Shown here in pieces: positions 9,892 to 18,787 of a stretch of DNA of 64,000 nt (positions are counted from its first letter, which is position 1; every line of letters begins with the position of its first letter). The position numbers and the translations under genes are program-made. The stretch lies in contig NZ_LGRO01000001.1 in the NCBI RefSeq assembly GCF_001280565.1, positions 2,418,001 through 2,482,000 on the forward strand. The letters run 5' to 3'. Origin of the DNA: Sulfobacillus thermosulfidooxidans. GTDB lineage: Bacteria; Bacillota; Sulfobacillia; Sulfobacillales; Sulfobacillaceae. Below the pieces are notes generated by a model that was given only the letters and a program-made list of their open reading frames with translations, did no database searches and was not told where the DNA came from.

Positions 9892-10089
9892 TGTGCGATC
9901 TCCTTCACACAAAGACTGTGTGTTATCCTCGATCACTCGTGGTGTCAGCGTTCGATACCATTGAATGACATGCTGTTCCATCGTCGTAACAGCCCAATGG
10001 GCTGGGACTCTGGGGGCGCGTCCAGCTCCTACGGATGCCGACGCGTCCCCAGAGTAATCCCTCAAAATAAGACCAAAAAAGCGAGGGAC

Positions 10090-10760
10090 AGTCTCACACC
10101 TTAGGGCCAAAAATTTGTCTGGCCAAAGGAGTCCACCTTACTTTCGCCTCATCTCCGGTCATCTCGATCTTGGGCGGGATGGTAAAGGATACCCAATCCG
10201 GTGGCCGTGATGGCACGTTCAGAATCCTTGGAAACTTTGCCGTTCGGCAAAACCATGCCATGAACGATTGCCCTTTTCTTTTAATACAACCGCTCCCAAT
10301 GCTGCTCACTCCGCGTCAATAAGACTGGGTTGAAGGTCAAGACGTCCGACACGTCGGGGACGGGAACCAACAGATTGCGTCGGAAATAGCCCGCTTTGTT
10401 TTCCATAGTGCCCCTTTCGTATCCAGCATAAGGAGAAAGTGCTCTCAAAGCCATAGTGGGCTTGAAATCGAGCCAATAGGTCTGTTATCCGAATCTGTTC
10501 CCCTATGCATCCTGGCATTGTCGAACACGAAGCGGCGTGGGACGCCGCCGATATGGGTAAACAGGTCCACTAATTCGTGCACCACGCATTCGGCATTCTC
10601 TCCGCGGAAGAGTTGTAGATATCCCCATAACTATAGGGAAGACTCAGACAGAGCGCGTGAATACGCACCATGGTGTCGTGTTTCACGATGTTAGCCTGTT
10701 CAAAATCACATAGAGCTTTTCCGTGGTACCACTCCATTGGACTGGGCATACATATCAAAA
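10090..10760 (-). pseudogene. Decayed IS21-family istA transposase fragment
   Basis: Read from about 10757 on the minus strand, the frame-broken translation gives EWYHGKALCDFEQANIVKH, then FTHIGGVPRRFVFDNA, then FQAHYGFEST, all typical IstA core segments in the right order. At least three frame changes separate them. No inverted ends or istB were found here. A separate istA/istB remnant lies at 31940-32617. Confidence 0.75.
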
Positions 10761-10827
10761 ATGACCTTTTCTCCTTATCCCTTCTGACATCAACAGAAGG
10801 GATAAGAGGAGTAGACTATGAAATACT

Positions 10828-10862
10828 CTTCCGTTCCTGTTCTTGCTCTTGCTCTTGCTATG
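10828..10862. repeat. Short hexamer-like tandem repeat
   Basis: The sequence TTCCTG-TTCTTG-CTCTTG-CTCTTG-CTATG is a degenerate 6-bp repeat in a non-coding stretch between IS21 debris and the Doc module. Confidence 0.6.
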
Positions 10863-10944
10863 TATCCATGTATATTTATCTAAACACGAGAAAATACTAG
10901 AGTACTTTACCGAGACACTGACGGGCAGAGGAAGGTGACTCATA

Positions 10945-11154
10945 ATGAAGCTACATGTTGTGCGAAAGAAGGTGCCGACAATGTGTTCGACAAAAGTACC
11001 AGCATCTATGATTCTTCGGGTGCAGCAACCGCAACGAGGCCAGACAAACTCTTCGGTTAATGAACGGCTCCAAACTTTGGGACGCAGAATGGTCAAGAGC
11101 ACTTGGAGGCATTTAAGAGATTGGCAGACAAATAAAAGACTGGCCGAATTATGA
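10945..11154 (+). CDS. Small ORF upstream of doc, possible antitoxin (uncertain)
   Basis: A 69-codon frame starts at 10945 after a good site (AGAGGAAGGTG). The peptide is basic and opens MKLHVVRKKVPTMCSTKVPA; it ends RDWQTNKRLAEL, 13 nt before the doc ATG. The position fits an antitoxin, but I recognise no Phd or AbrB motif. A second frame through the same DNA gives EHLEAFKRLADK, which looks more protein-like, so the gene may be frameshifted. Confidence 0.35.
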   Translation: MKLHVVRKKVPTMCSTKVPASMILRVQQPQRGQTNSSVNERLQTLGRRMVKSTWRHLRDWQTNKRLAEL

Positions 11155-11167
11155 TGATGCGGTCGCG

Positions 11168-11521
11168 ATGCAACGTTATGTGATTGACGTGACAGAAATC
11201 GGTCGCATGGGCGATAAATACCCCGCCTATTTGGAGGCCGCTCTTGCACGACCGTCTCAAGCCGGTTTTGGGCAGGAATTTTATCCAACTGTCGCGGATA
11301 AAATCGCGGTTTTGATTCATAGTTCCACTACTACCCATGCCTTTGAGGATGCCAATAAACGGACAGCGATGGCACTCGGATTAGCGGTAGCAGAAGCCAA
11401 TGGACAGCGTATCCAACCGATTGATGATCGTGAGATCAAAGACATCGCCAGCGGAATCGCAATTCATACCTATGACGTTGGCGATATCGTAAAATGGCTT
11501 ACGCTACACTATCAATTTTAG
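11168..11521 (+). CDS. doc: Doc/Fic-family toxin
   Basis: The 117-residue protein carries HAFEDANKRTA, the Fic/Doc motif HxFxDxNKRT. In Doc proteins this motif phosphorylates EF-Tu; true Fic proteins transfer AMP. The YPAYLEAALARPSQAGFGQE segment and the YPTVADKIAVLIHS helix are also typical of Doc. The ATG at 11168 lacks a clear ribosome binding site; the frame is open further back to a GGAGG at about 11105, so a non-ATG start (for example ATT at 11116) giving EIGRQIKDWPNYDD is possible. No intact partner antitoxin is certain upstream. Confidence 0.85.
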   Translation: MQRYVIDVTEIGRMGDKYPAYLEAALARPSQAGFGQEFYPTVADKIAVLIHSSTTTHAFEDANKRTAMALGLAVAEANGQRIQPIDDREIKDIASGIAIHTYDVGDIVKWLTLHYQF

Positions 11522-11875
11522 GGCATCTCGGCCTCTACTTCTTTTCCCCTGCTGTGCCCCAATGGTGTTGGAGAATATATCCCGCTGGCCGAAGTCCAGC
11601 GCGGCGGTCGTGATGGCCTCGTGCCATCTGCGTGCAGCGTCATCCTAGGTGCCGACGGTCTGGTAGGCGCGAAGCACGTGACTGCGCCGCGCCATTTTTT
11701 GTTATTCTTTGCCCCTTGCCAATCTCAAAACCAAACCCAACACCAACGCCCGATCTCTCGTATCCATTTTGTCCCATTCAACAAGTAGCAAAGACGGATC
11801 GAGCATGGCATGGATATTGTTGGGATTCATCAGTGTGAATTAAGGGAGTAATAACGACACCACTTGATTATAATC
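11522..11875. other. Gap without a recognisable gene
   Basis: About 350 bases after doc show only short, unsupported frames. The composition is mixed, as in decayed mobile DNA. No terminator with a T tract was found. Confidence 0.5.
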
Positions 11876-11956
11876 CGAAATTTGGCCTACAGGTAGGTAC
11901 TGCCGGACCACATGCCCGCAACCACAAAATCGGTCGACGAATTGTTCTTTCCTCGT
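11876..11956 (-). pseudogene. Relic 5' end of a third sulfotransferase gene
   Basis: This stretch closely matches 8524-8597, the 5' end of the first sulfotransferase gene (shared AAATCGGTCGACGAATTGTT and flanks). On the minus strand it reads RTIRRPI, then after a frame change AGMWSGSTYL, a stop in place of the Trp codon (TAG for TGG), and AKFR. So the PAPS loop is visible but the gene is broken and truncated. It lies just upstream of cysC. Confidence 0.8.
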
Positions 11957-12143
11957 GCGCTTGATATGAGTTCTTCCACCATGGCGCACTGGCCCCTGGT
12001 GACAGGTTGTGAGTATAACCTTCGGGGGCCCGTGGTGGACGAACGATGTCGAAAAATGGTGGACGGGGTACAGCCTGTTTGGTATCATACCCATAAACGT
12101 GCCGACGCGGTTCGCAGCTTTTCAGATCGAAGGGGGCATGTTC

Positions 12144-12830
12144 ATGGCGACCACTCCGCGTCCCTTTGTGGTATGGTTTACGGGCTTGTCGGGCGGCGGC
12201 AAGTCGACATTAGCGAATGGGCTATCGCAGCGACTGCAGGCTTGCGAGCTGGCTCATACGGTGTTAGACGGGGACGTCTTGCGTACCGGTTTGTGTGCGG
12301 ATTTGGGGTTTTCGGTGGCGGACCGCCATGAAAATATCCGGCGGGCAGGGCACGTGGCGAAAATTCTTGTCGAGGCCGGGCTCATCGTGCTGGCGGCTTT
12401 CATTACCCCGTTAGAGCGGGATCGGCGGATGGTGCGGAACCTTTTTGCTCCAGGGCAATTTGTGGAAGTCCATGTGGATTGTCCCTTGGCGGTGTGTCAG
12501 CGCCGGGATCCCAAATTGCTCTATCAAAAAGCCCGTGCCGGCTTGGTGCCGGCGATGACTGGTCTCGCCTCGCCGTACGAACGACCGGAACAGCCCGACT
12601 TGCGCATTCCCACAGATCAGTGGGATCTCGAGACCAGCGTGGCGTATCTCTGGAATTTTTTGGCCGCTCGTTATGCGATCGACCCAGCCCCTTCGCTCAC
12701 GAGGAATCCGAAGGGGCGTGATCGTGTGAGGAGCCGGGACGTTGAAGAACCTGAGAGCGCGGACGGGACCCGATTGACGTCCAAACATCCCCCAGGCGGG
12801 GTCGATCTCCCCCTGTTTCGCCATCCGTGA
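12144..12830 (+). CDS. cysC: Adenylylsulfate (APS) kinase
   Basis: The ATG at 12144 follows GAAGGGGGC with good spacing; an ATG at 12138 is too close. The 228-residue protein has the P-loop GLSGGGKST (residues 14-22), the APS-binding DGDVLRTGL (42-50) and FSVADRHENIRR (56-67), and FITPLERDR, where most family members have ISPYxxDR; the usual Ser is Thr here. It phosphorylates APS to PAPS. A tail of about 35 residues after the kinase domain is unusual and basic/acidic. No reductase genes flank it. With sat at 18788 it completes PAPS synthesis for the two sulfotransferases in the same island. Confidence 0.9.
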   Translation: MATTPRPFVVWFTGLSGGGKSTLANGLSQRLQACELAHTVLDGDVLRTGLCADLGFSVADRHENIRRAGHVAKILVEAGLIVLAAFITPLERDRRMVRNLFAPGQFVEVHVDCPLAVCQRRDPKLLYQKARAGLVPAMTGLASPYERPEQPDLRIPTDQWDLETSVAYLWNFLAARYAIDPAPSLTRNPKGRDRVRSRDVEEPESADGTRLTSKHPPGGVDLPLFRHP

Positions 12831-13311
12831 TGCCGGACGTGCCACTCCAGCTAACTCACACACGCGGATGGGAGGCTATCCTCGCAGAATCCATCGGTGG
12901 GCTCCTGCACATCGGGCAGAGGGGACCGGGGGACTTTTTTAGGAGATCCTGTAAAATGGCCGTCGCTGAAGGGCAAGCAACATGGGTGCCCGTCGGAGTG
13001 TAGAATGGCCAGATACTTGTTCACTGGGGGACAACGCCCTGGCTCCTGTCCCCCAGTCCCAGCCCACAGGGCTGAAAAATCGCGTCCGATGCGCCTCAGC
13101 GCAAAAGAGATCGCCAATGTACAAAATTGAGGGGCGGAATCGCATGATTCAGGACACATTAACAAGGCCAGCCCCATTTTGAAATTAGAAGACAGGCCCT
13201 TTGATTCGTGCCTGTCCTCTTGATTATGAAACCGGAAGAAACATCGAACAAATGAGAAATGGTTGTGGCAATCTCTAGCCGATACTTAATATCAGCTGAT
13301 GGAATGCGCGG
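12831..13311. other. Gap with hairpin, no gene seen
   Basis: About 480 bases between convergent genes. A 7-bp hairpin (GACAGGC with GCCTGTC, 12-nt loop) lies at about 13190-13215, downstream of the minus-strand surface gene, and may act at its 3' end. Only short unsupported frames were found. Confidence 0.5.
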
Positions 13312-14361
13312 TTAGTTATGGACTGTAATAGTTGATTCAGGACTCGCCACTTCTAGACTAATTCTCTGGGTTGACGTTTCATTTGAAGGGGCATTTAAAG
13401 GCCTGGCATAGACGACGACATGCCAAGGGCCTGGCACCGTCGCCGGAATGACAAAGGTATTTGTCGCCTTGTATTCTCCACTGCTTTGCCACCCATTGGT
13501 GGGCGATTCAAACCAAAATTGATAAAGGGGATTGGTAATGCCCGTGGCACTTGCGGTTAACGTCATATTGTTACCCACTGCCACTTCATTAGTAAAACTT
13601 AACGAGACAAAACTGTTGGCGTTGATTGGACTTCCGGGGTTCTCTGCATTATCGCCAATATCAACCACGCTGGTATCCGATTTGGCTTCATAGATGGCTT
13701 GTTGATCGGCGTTTTCATTGTGGGGTGCACTGAATTCCCGGGCATAGACCAAGACCGACAGGAAGCCATTACGGAGTGGATTAATCGTATACGAGTTGGC
13801 GAAACTAAAGGGGCCACTCGAATGCCACTGCCCACCTTGCATCGCCCACCAAAATTGATAAACGGGTTCTTTAAACCCGGTGGGTTCTGCCGTCACAGTA
13901 AAATTGATACCGGAAATAGCCGTGGTCGGAGCGACTAAAGCCACGGATTGGCCGGCGGCATTTTGATAACCGGCATTGTTGCCAATGGGGCGTGCCACCC
14001 AACTCACGGCCAAAGGCCTACTGTCTTTGGTGAGAACTGCCACGAACTTATCCGTTTGGGGATAATGATGGATGATCGTAGTGCTCACCGTGGTACCTGA
14101 CGTGACTTGATTGAGAATTTGTCCGGTGGTGGCGTTCATAATGGCTAAGGATTCGCCCGTCGATAAAGGCGTGTTGGTGGCTGCCATCAAGGTCACACTT
14201 TGTCCGGTGCGGGCTTGCGGTGTAGTCGCAAACAGTGCTACAGGTCTTGTCGTAGCGGCCTTGGCTGTCGCTAGCGTTCTATGGGGAATGGCTGCGGTCA
14301 GGGCGGCTAATCCGAAGGTCGCAACAGCCGAAAACCATAAAGGTCGTGTTTTCATCATCAT
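13312..14361 (-). CDS. Secreted protein with triple-tyrosine (Y_Y_Y-type) modules
   Basis: The protein has 349 residues and starts at one of three consecutive ATG codons after GAGGGATTAC. Residues 1-36 form a signal peptide (basic MMMKTR, hydrophobic core, AKA/A cleavage). Two C-terminal modules repeat the pattern PVYQFWWAMQGGQWHSSG...VLVYAREFSAPHNE and PLYQFWFESPTNGWQSSG...VVVYARPLNAPSNE, matching the two modules at the start of the surface gene at 1-3099. No membrane anchor or wall-sorting signal is present. It is probably a secreted or wall-bound partner of the larger protein. It is divergent from the glycosyltransferase at 14566. Confidence 0.82.
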   Translation of the reverse strand: MMMKTRPLWFSAVATFGLAALTAAIPHRTLATAKAATTRPVALFATTPQARTGQSVTLMAATNTPLSTGESLAIMNATTGQILNQVTSGTTVSTTIIHHYPQTDKFVAVLTKDSRPLAVSWVARPIGNNAGYQNAAGQSVALVAPTTAISGINFTVTAEPTGFKEPVYQFWWAMQGGQWHSSGPFSFANSYTINPLRNGFLSVLVYAREFSAPHNENADQQAIYEAKSDTSVVDIGDNAENPGSPINANSFVSLSFTNEVAVGNNMTLTASATGITNPLYQFWFESPTNGWQSSGEYKATNTFVIPATVPGPWHVVVYARPLNAPSNETSTQRISLEVASPESTITVHN

Positions 14362-14565
14362 TGGAACAGTAATCCCTCACTTTGCAAAAGAACAATCGTC
14401 TCTTTTAATAATTCTCGTCATGATTGGTAATGTCCTGCCGATATTTCCAAGATTTTGATGAAAAAGAGCACATGTTGTCTCAATGGGAACGGTTCAGGTA
14501 TACTCGGTGAGTATAAAACTGCTGTTGGACGTTATGTAACTATACGTGATTAAAGGATGCCTTGC

Positions 14566-16674
14566 ATGAAACATATCGTAATTACAAGCCGTGAATTAGC
14601 TGGATACAATCTATCAGGAGGGATTGGCGTCTATGTCGACCATCACGCAGCCTCTTTGGCTGCGCAGGGATATCAAGTCACGGTCCTCACAGCCGCTAAG
14701 TTTCTTGAAGACCGTGACGAAATTGCTCCACCGCCCGAACGCCCATACCATATTATTCCGCTTCGGGCTGTCAAGGGATTTCGCACCGCTGAACATAATT
14801 TTTCGTACGCTGTTTATGTGACACTCAAGACACTCCAAGAGACACAGCCTTTTGATATTGTGGAATTTCCCGATTACAACGGGGAAGGGTACTTTAGTAT
14901 TAAAGCCAAGCGGTTATTAGGCGAATTTTCCGAGATCACCCTGTGGGTCCATGGGCATATGACCCTTCATCTGTGTGACACCTTAAATGAGGAACCCCCG
15001 TCGTTATACCGGCAAGCAATTTATAATATGGAGCAGTATTGTTTGCGTTATGCTGATGTGGTCAGTGTACCCAGCCGAGATTTAGCGGCCGTTTACGAAA
15101 AAGACGTTCCCCGGAATTATGATCTTATGCGCCATCCCATTCCAGCATTTACCCATCCCCTGTTAGATCAAAACGCCCCTAATTCTTCTACGGATATATC
15201 TGCTGTTCAGGTGTTATATGTGGGCCGTTTAGAACACCGCAAGGGCGTTGACTTACTAATTGAGGCCATAATTCGACAAATAGACCGGGGACAAAACGTG
15301 TCGCTACGCTTAATTGGGGGCGATACGTGGTGGAAAGAGGGATCATACCGATCTTATCTTTTGTCCTTAATTCCTCCTCAGCACCAGCAGGCCTTTGAGT
15401 TTATGGGTCCGGTAACCCGGGAAAATCTTCAACGCGAGTACCTAGATGCGGATATTGTGGTCTTTCCCAGCCGTTTTGAAAATTGGCCCAATGTCTGCCT
15501 CGAAGCCATGTCATTGGGCAAGCCGATCATTGCCAGTCGTTTTGGCGGCATGAGGGAAATGTTAGACGAGGGCGCTGGCTTTTTGATTGATCCCTTTGAT
15601 GCTGATGAGTTTGATGACGCCCTCACTACACTTATCGTCCATCCCGAGAAACGCCAAATACTAGGTGAAACGGCGCGGAACACGATAAAGAGAATGGCAC
15701 AAGCTCCTATCGAGCTTCCCACATGGTTTACCAATCCGCCAAAACTTGACGACAAAGTCTCCCAAGACGAGCCCCTTGTCAGTATTATTGTCCCTTGTTA
15801 TAACGCGAGCCAAACGATAGAGGAGACGCTTGAGAGCCTCTTACACCAGGACTATCCCCGCATCGAAATTATTTTGGTCGATGATGGGTCAACAGAACCT
15901 GGCTTTCCTGCTCTCTTAGACCGCTTAGGACAAGCCCATCATCATGTCCGCGTCTTTCATAAGGCCAACAGCGGGCTCCCTGGAGCCCGCAATTACGGGG
16001 CGAAACGAGCGCAGGGTGAATATTTGGCTTTTTGTGATGCGGATGATCTACTGGCTCCTATGACCATACGGCACAGTGTACAGGCTTTGATGCGGCATCA
16101 AGATCTTTCGTTGGTCTATCCCATTATTCATTATTTTGAGGGAGCCCATGGTTTTTGGGGACCCCAGGATCTCTATGCCCCTACGTTATTGGCGGAGAAT
16201 CAAGCCCATGCGGGTATCGTGATTCGTCGAGACCGGTTTTTTGCCCATGGGGGTTATGACGAATCGTTCCGCTATGGCTGGGAAGATTGGGAACTATTAC
16301 TTCGCCTGGCTAAATCTGGTGAACACGGTGAAGTGCTCCCCTACCCCCATTACCAGTACCGGGTCCGTCCGAATTCGATGGTGCGGACGACCTCTGCCCA
16401 GAATCGGCAACGTATCCAGAAGCAAATGTGGGCCAAACATCAAGATCTTCTGGGATTGCCTGCCTATTATGTGCTGGAAAAAGAGGTCTTGCAGGCGAAT
16501 TGGGCGGGTGGTGGATCCATTGAGAGCCACCGCGAATGGTTAAGACGCATCATTTTAGACTCTAAAGGTATGCGTTTAGTTATTACGGTATCGCGTATTC
16601 TCCCGGGCTTTATCCGGCGCCCGGTGAGACGGTGGTTAAAAGAGGTGGTATTGCGGCGCTTTAATTTAAGTTAG
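14566..16674 (+). CDS. Two-domain glycosyltransferase (GT4 + GT2)
   Basis: ATG at 14566 (702 residues) is preferred over 14557 because AAAGGATG precedes it. Residues 1-390 are a GT-B family 4 domain: N part HIVITSRELAGYNLSGGIGV, C part VLYVGRLEHRKGVDLLIEAI, and the E-x7-E motif in FENWPNVCLEAMSLGKPII. From about residue 412 a GT-A family 2 domain starts with SIIVPCYNASQTIEETLESL, followed by VDDGST and CDADDLL (DxD). A single chain can thus add two successive sugars. The basic C-terminal helix may touch the membrane. It sits alone between two secreted-protein genes in the glycan island. Confidence 0.88.
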   Translation: MKHIVITSRELAGYNLSGGIGVYVDHHAASLAAQGYQVTVLTAAKFLEDRDEIAPPPERPYHIIPLRAVKGFRTAEHNFSYAVYVTLKTLQETQPFDIVEFPDYNGEGYFSIKAKRLLGEFSEITLWVHGHMTLHLCDTLNEEPPSLYRQAIYNMEQYCLRYADVVSVPSRDLAAVYEKDVPRNYDLMRHPIPAFTHPLLDQNAPNSSTDISAVQVLYVGRLEHRKGVDLLIEAIIRQIDRGQNVSLRLIGGDTWWKEGSYRSYLLSLIPPQHQQAFEFMGPVTRENLQREYLDADIVVFPSRFENWPNVCLEAMSLGKPIIASRFGGMREMLDEGAGFLIDPFDADEFDDALTTLIVHPEKRQILGETARNTIKRMAQAPIELPTWFTNPPKLDDKVSQDEPLVSIIVPCYNASQTIEETLESLLHQDYPRIEIILVDDGSTEPGFPALLDRLGQAHHHVRVFHKANSGLPGARNYGAKRAQGEYLAFCDADDLLAPMTIRHSVQALMRHQDLSLVYPIIHYFEGAHGFWGPQDLYAPTLLAENQAHAGIVIRRDRFFAHGGYDESFRYGWEDWELLLRLAKSGEHGEVLPYPHYQYRVRPNSMVRTTSAQNRQRIQKQMWAKHQDLLGLPAYYVLEKEVLQANWAGGGSIESHREWLRRIILDSKGMRLVITVSRILPGFIRRPVRRWLKEVVLRRFNLS

Positions 16675-16821
16675 TCCGTCTTCTTTCATAATTATTAGCA
16701 CGATAAAAGTCAAAAGGCCCAGGGAATTTTTCTCGGGGTTGATTTACATATTTATGTGACTATTTGCCAGAATAAAGCGTTGTTAACAGTATGATGTGAC
16801 ACATTTGGAGGCTGACGCATT

Positions 16822-17673
16822 ATGTGGAAGCAAATGGGACATTGGGGATTACCAGTAGTTTTGTCAAGTGGGCTGTTAGTTCTATCGCCTTTGGGAGGCC
16901 ATGATCTTAACCTCTCGCCCATGGCTGCGACAAATGTGACGGCGGCAGTCTATCGTCCAGTTCCCCGGTATCCTCATAGTGATGTGGTGACAGCTCCCCC
17001 TATCTCCTCGCCATTTGCCGCCCCGCTCGTGATGGGAGCAAAGAATCATCTTTCAAAGCTTTGGCAACTGCCGACGTCGTATGACCACGCGGAAAATTGG
17101 TATATTCATGAGATGAAAAAAGAGGGATATCATCTCATAAGCAAGGCGATGTCAAGCCTGGCTCATAGTGAATCCTTTACACACGGTCTGTTATTTGCTC
17201 AGGGACCACAAGAGACTACGCAAGTGGCCATTAATTTTCTCCCCGTGAATGCTCACACGACCAATATGCAATATATTTTGGCCGAATTGCCGATGTCTTC
17301 AAGACCTCAGAGCAGTCTCATTGTCCCGGTCACGGCTGTTCGCGAGATCAGGGTGCACTACAGAGCATGGCGTTATGGGAGTTCGGTTAAGTCGTTTAAT
17401 CTGAACACCCCCAAAACCATTGCCCCGGTAGTGACTTTGCTGAATCAGCTACCTGTATTGCCCCCAGAACTTTTTCACTGTGCGGCCGACTTTGGTCAGG
17501 GTGCGACCCTGATTGTACATTTTCGCAACGGGACACAGTGGGTCATTAGGGAAAATGCAGCGTGTGATAGTGTGCAGATACCTCATGCCCCGACTTTGCA
17601 AGATGTGCATGATGCTCTGTATCACTTGCTCGGTGAAGATGCGAAGAAATTCGCCTCGAAGGGCAAGTTTTGA
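16822..17673 (+). CDS. Secreted protein of unknown function
   Basis: The 283-residue protein starts after TTTGGAGG. It has an N-terminal signal sequence (MWKQMGHWGLPVVLSSGLLVLSPL) followed by a Pro-rich stretch, then a mixed globular part with a late CAADFGQGATLIVHFRNGTQWVIRENAAC segment that has two Cys which could pair. No family is recognised. It may be an exported helper of the nearby surface proteins. The gene stands alone, with about 1.1 kb of poor coding potential after it. Confidence 0.65.
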   Translation: MWKQMGHWGLPVVLSSGLLVLSPLGGHDLNLSPMAATNVTAAVYRPVPRYPHSDVVTAPPISSPFAAPLVMGAKNHLSKLWQLPTSYDHAENWYIHEMKKEGYHLISKAMSSLAHSESFTHGLLFAQGPQETTQVAINFLPVNAHTTNMQYILAELPMSSRPQSSLIVPVTAVREIRVHYRAWRYGSSVKSFNLNTPKTIAPVVTLLNQLPVLPPELFHCAADFGQGATLIVHFRNGTQWVIRENAACDSVQIPHAPTLQDVHDALYHLLGEDAKKFASKGKF

Positions 17674-18787
17674 ACAACTTGGGCACATCATGTGAAAATT
17701 TTGGGGATAAGTCTGTGGACAATTGTGGATATCTTTTGCTCAAACTGCAATTATTGTGAAGAAATACAAGTCGACGGGGAATAGTTCGTGTAGTAGAGAT
17801 CAGTCAAAGGACCTTTGTGATAATTCACATCGTGGGGGTTGCGGACATTGACCAGCGTTTACTGCGCAACCGTGAGGATAAAGGGCCGTTCAATCGTTGT
17901 CAATAAGACCATATCACAACAAATCGCGAATACCTACCCAGAATGAGTACCAGTTAAACCCGACTATGAACCAACCGGATTACTTTACATCAAAACCCCA
18001 GGCAGGTCCCGCTCTAAAACGGATATAAAAAGCGTTGAGTTCGTACTTATGCCGTGACACAGTCCGGTTCATCATCTTCCGCGAGTTTTGGCGGATCTTG
18101 CCGCGGTTGATGACTGGTCGCCCGATGATCCGCTTTAATCCTCATGCGCCACAGTTTGTGTCACGAATGACCACACCAAAGATGAATTTTAATAGGCTTT
18201 TTCGCTCTAAAAGCGGTGAAGCCTCTACGACCGTCGGTTCTTTCTCGAAACATCTTAGACGAATTCGTTTTCCAAGGAACGGCACCATCCCATCATTGAT
18301 CGCATCTGCTACTGTATACAGCAGATGAGTCACGTCCGCCTGAAAATGCTTTCGGAAACCGACTCAGCACGTTGCGGATTTTATGTGCCCCATCCTCGGC
18401 CGTTGCATGGCTTCAGCAACATCGGAATCCCGTCAGATAATTGACAGTTAAGGGCAGTTCCAAGTTCTACAGACTAGATCGTGTAGAAAGTCCTGCCATG
18501 CTACATTCGTGTATGCATGACCCACACTTAAACCAGCCTATTCAGACAAAGTGGCTGCTCCCGAATTTTTCCGACACACAAAAAAGGAAATAGGTAGGAC
18601 TATGTAGAACAAATTATTGTACTGGCAAAAGGTGTTCGCACGGAACCAAAAAATTTGCATGTAAGCTAGGATTTAAAAATTGGTGTTTTCTGCTATTTCT
18701 CTTATTCGTGAGAGTAATGCTGCATTGAGCTGCTGGTTACTTATAAACGGATTCAATTTCACTACGCAATTAGGAGTTAATCAATCT
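17674..18787. other. Long gap with decayed ORF debris
   Basis: About 1.1 kb lacks an intact gene. A minus-strand frame at 18142-18333 (63 residues, GKRIRLRCFEKEPTVVEASP) has protein-like composition and continues upstream only through stops, so it is probably a mobile-element relic; I could not name its family. Two near-consensus DnaA-box-like words occur near 17700-17735, and CAAAGG-A-CCTTTG is a 13-bp palindrome at 17805-17817. No confident promoter was found. Confidence 0.5.

Noticed and set aside
10828-10862. CRISPR-like repeat
   Set aside because: The repeat unit is 6 bp without spacers.
17691-17740. Origin of replication
   Set aside because: Only two imperfect DnaA-box words and no dnaA or dnaN; the single box at 61195 is also isolated.
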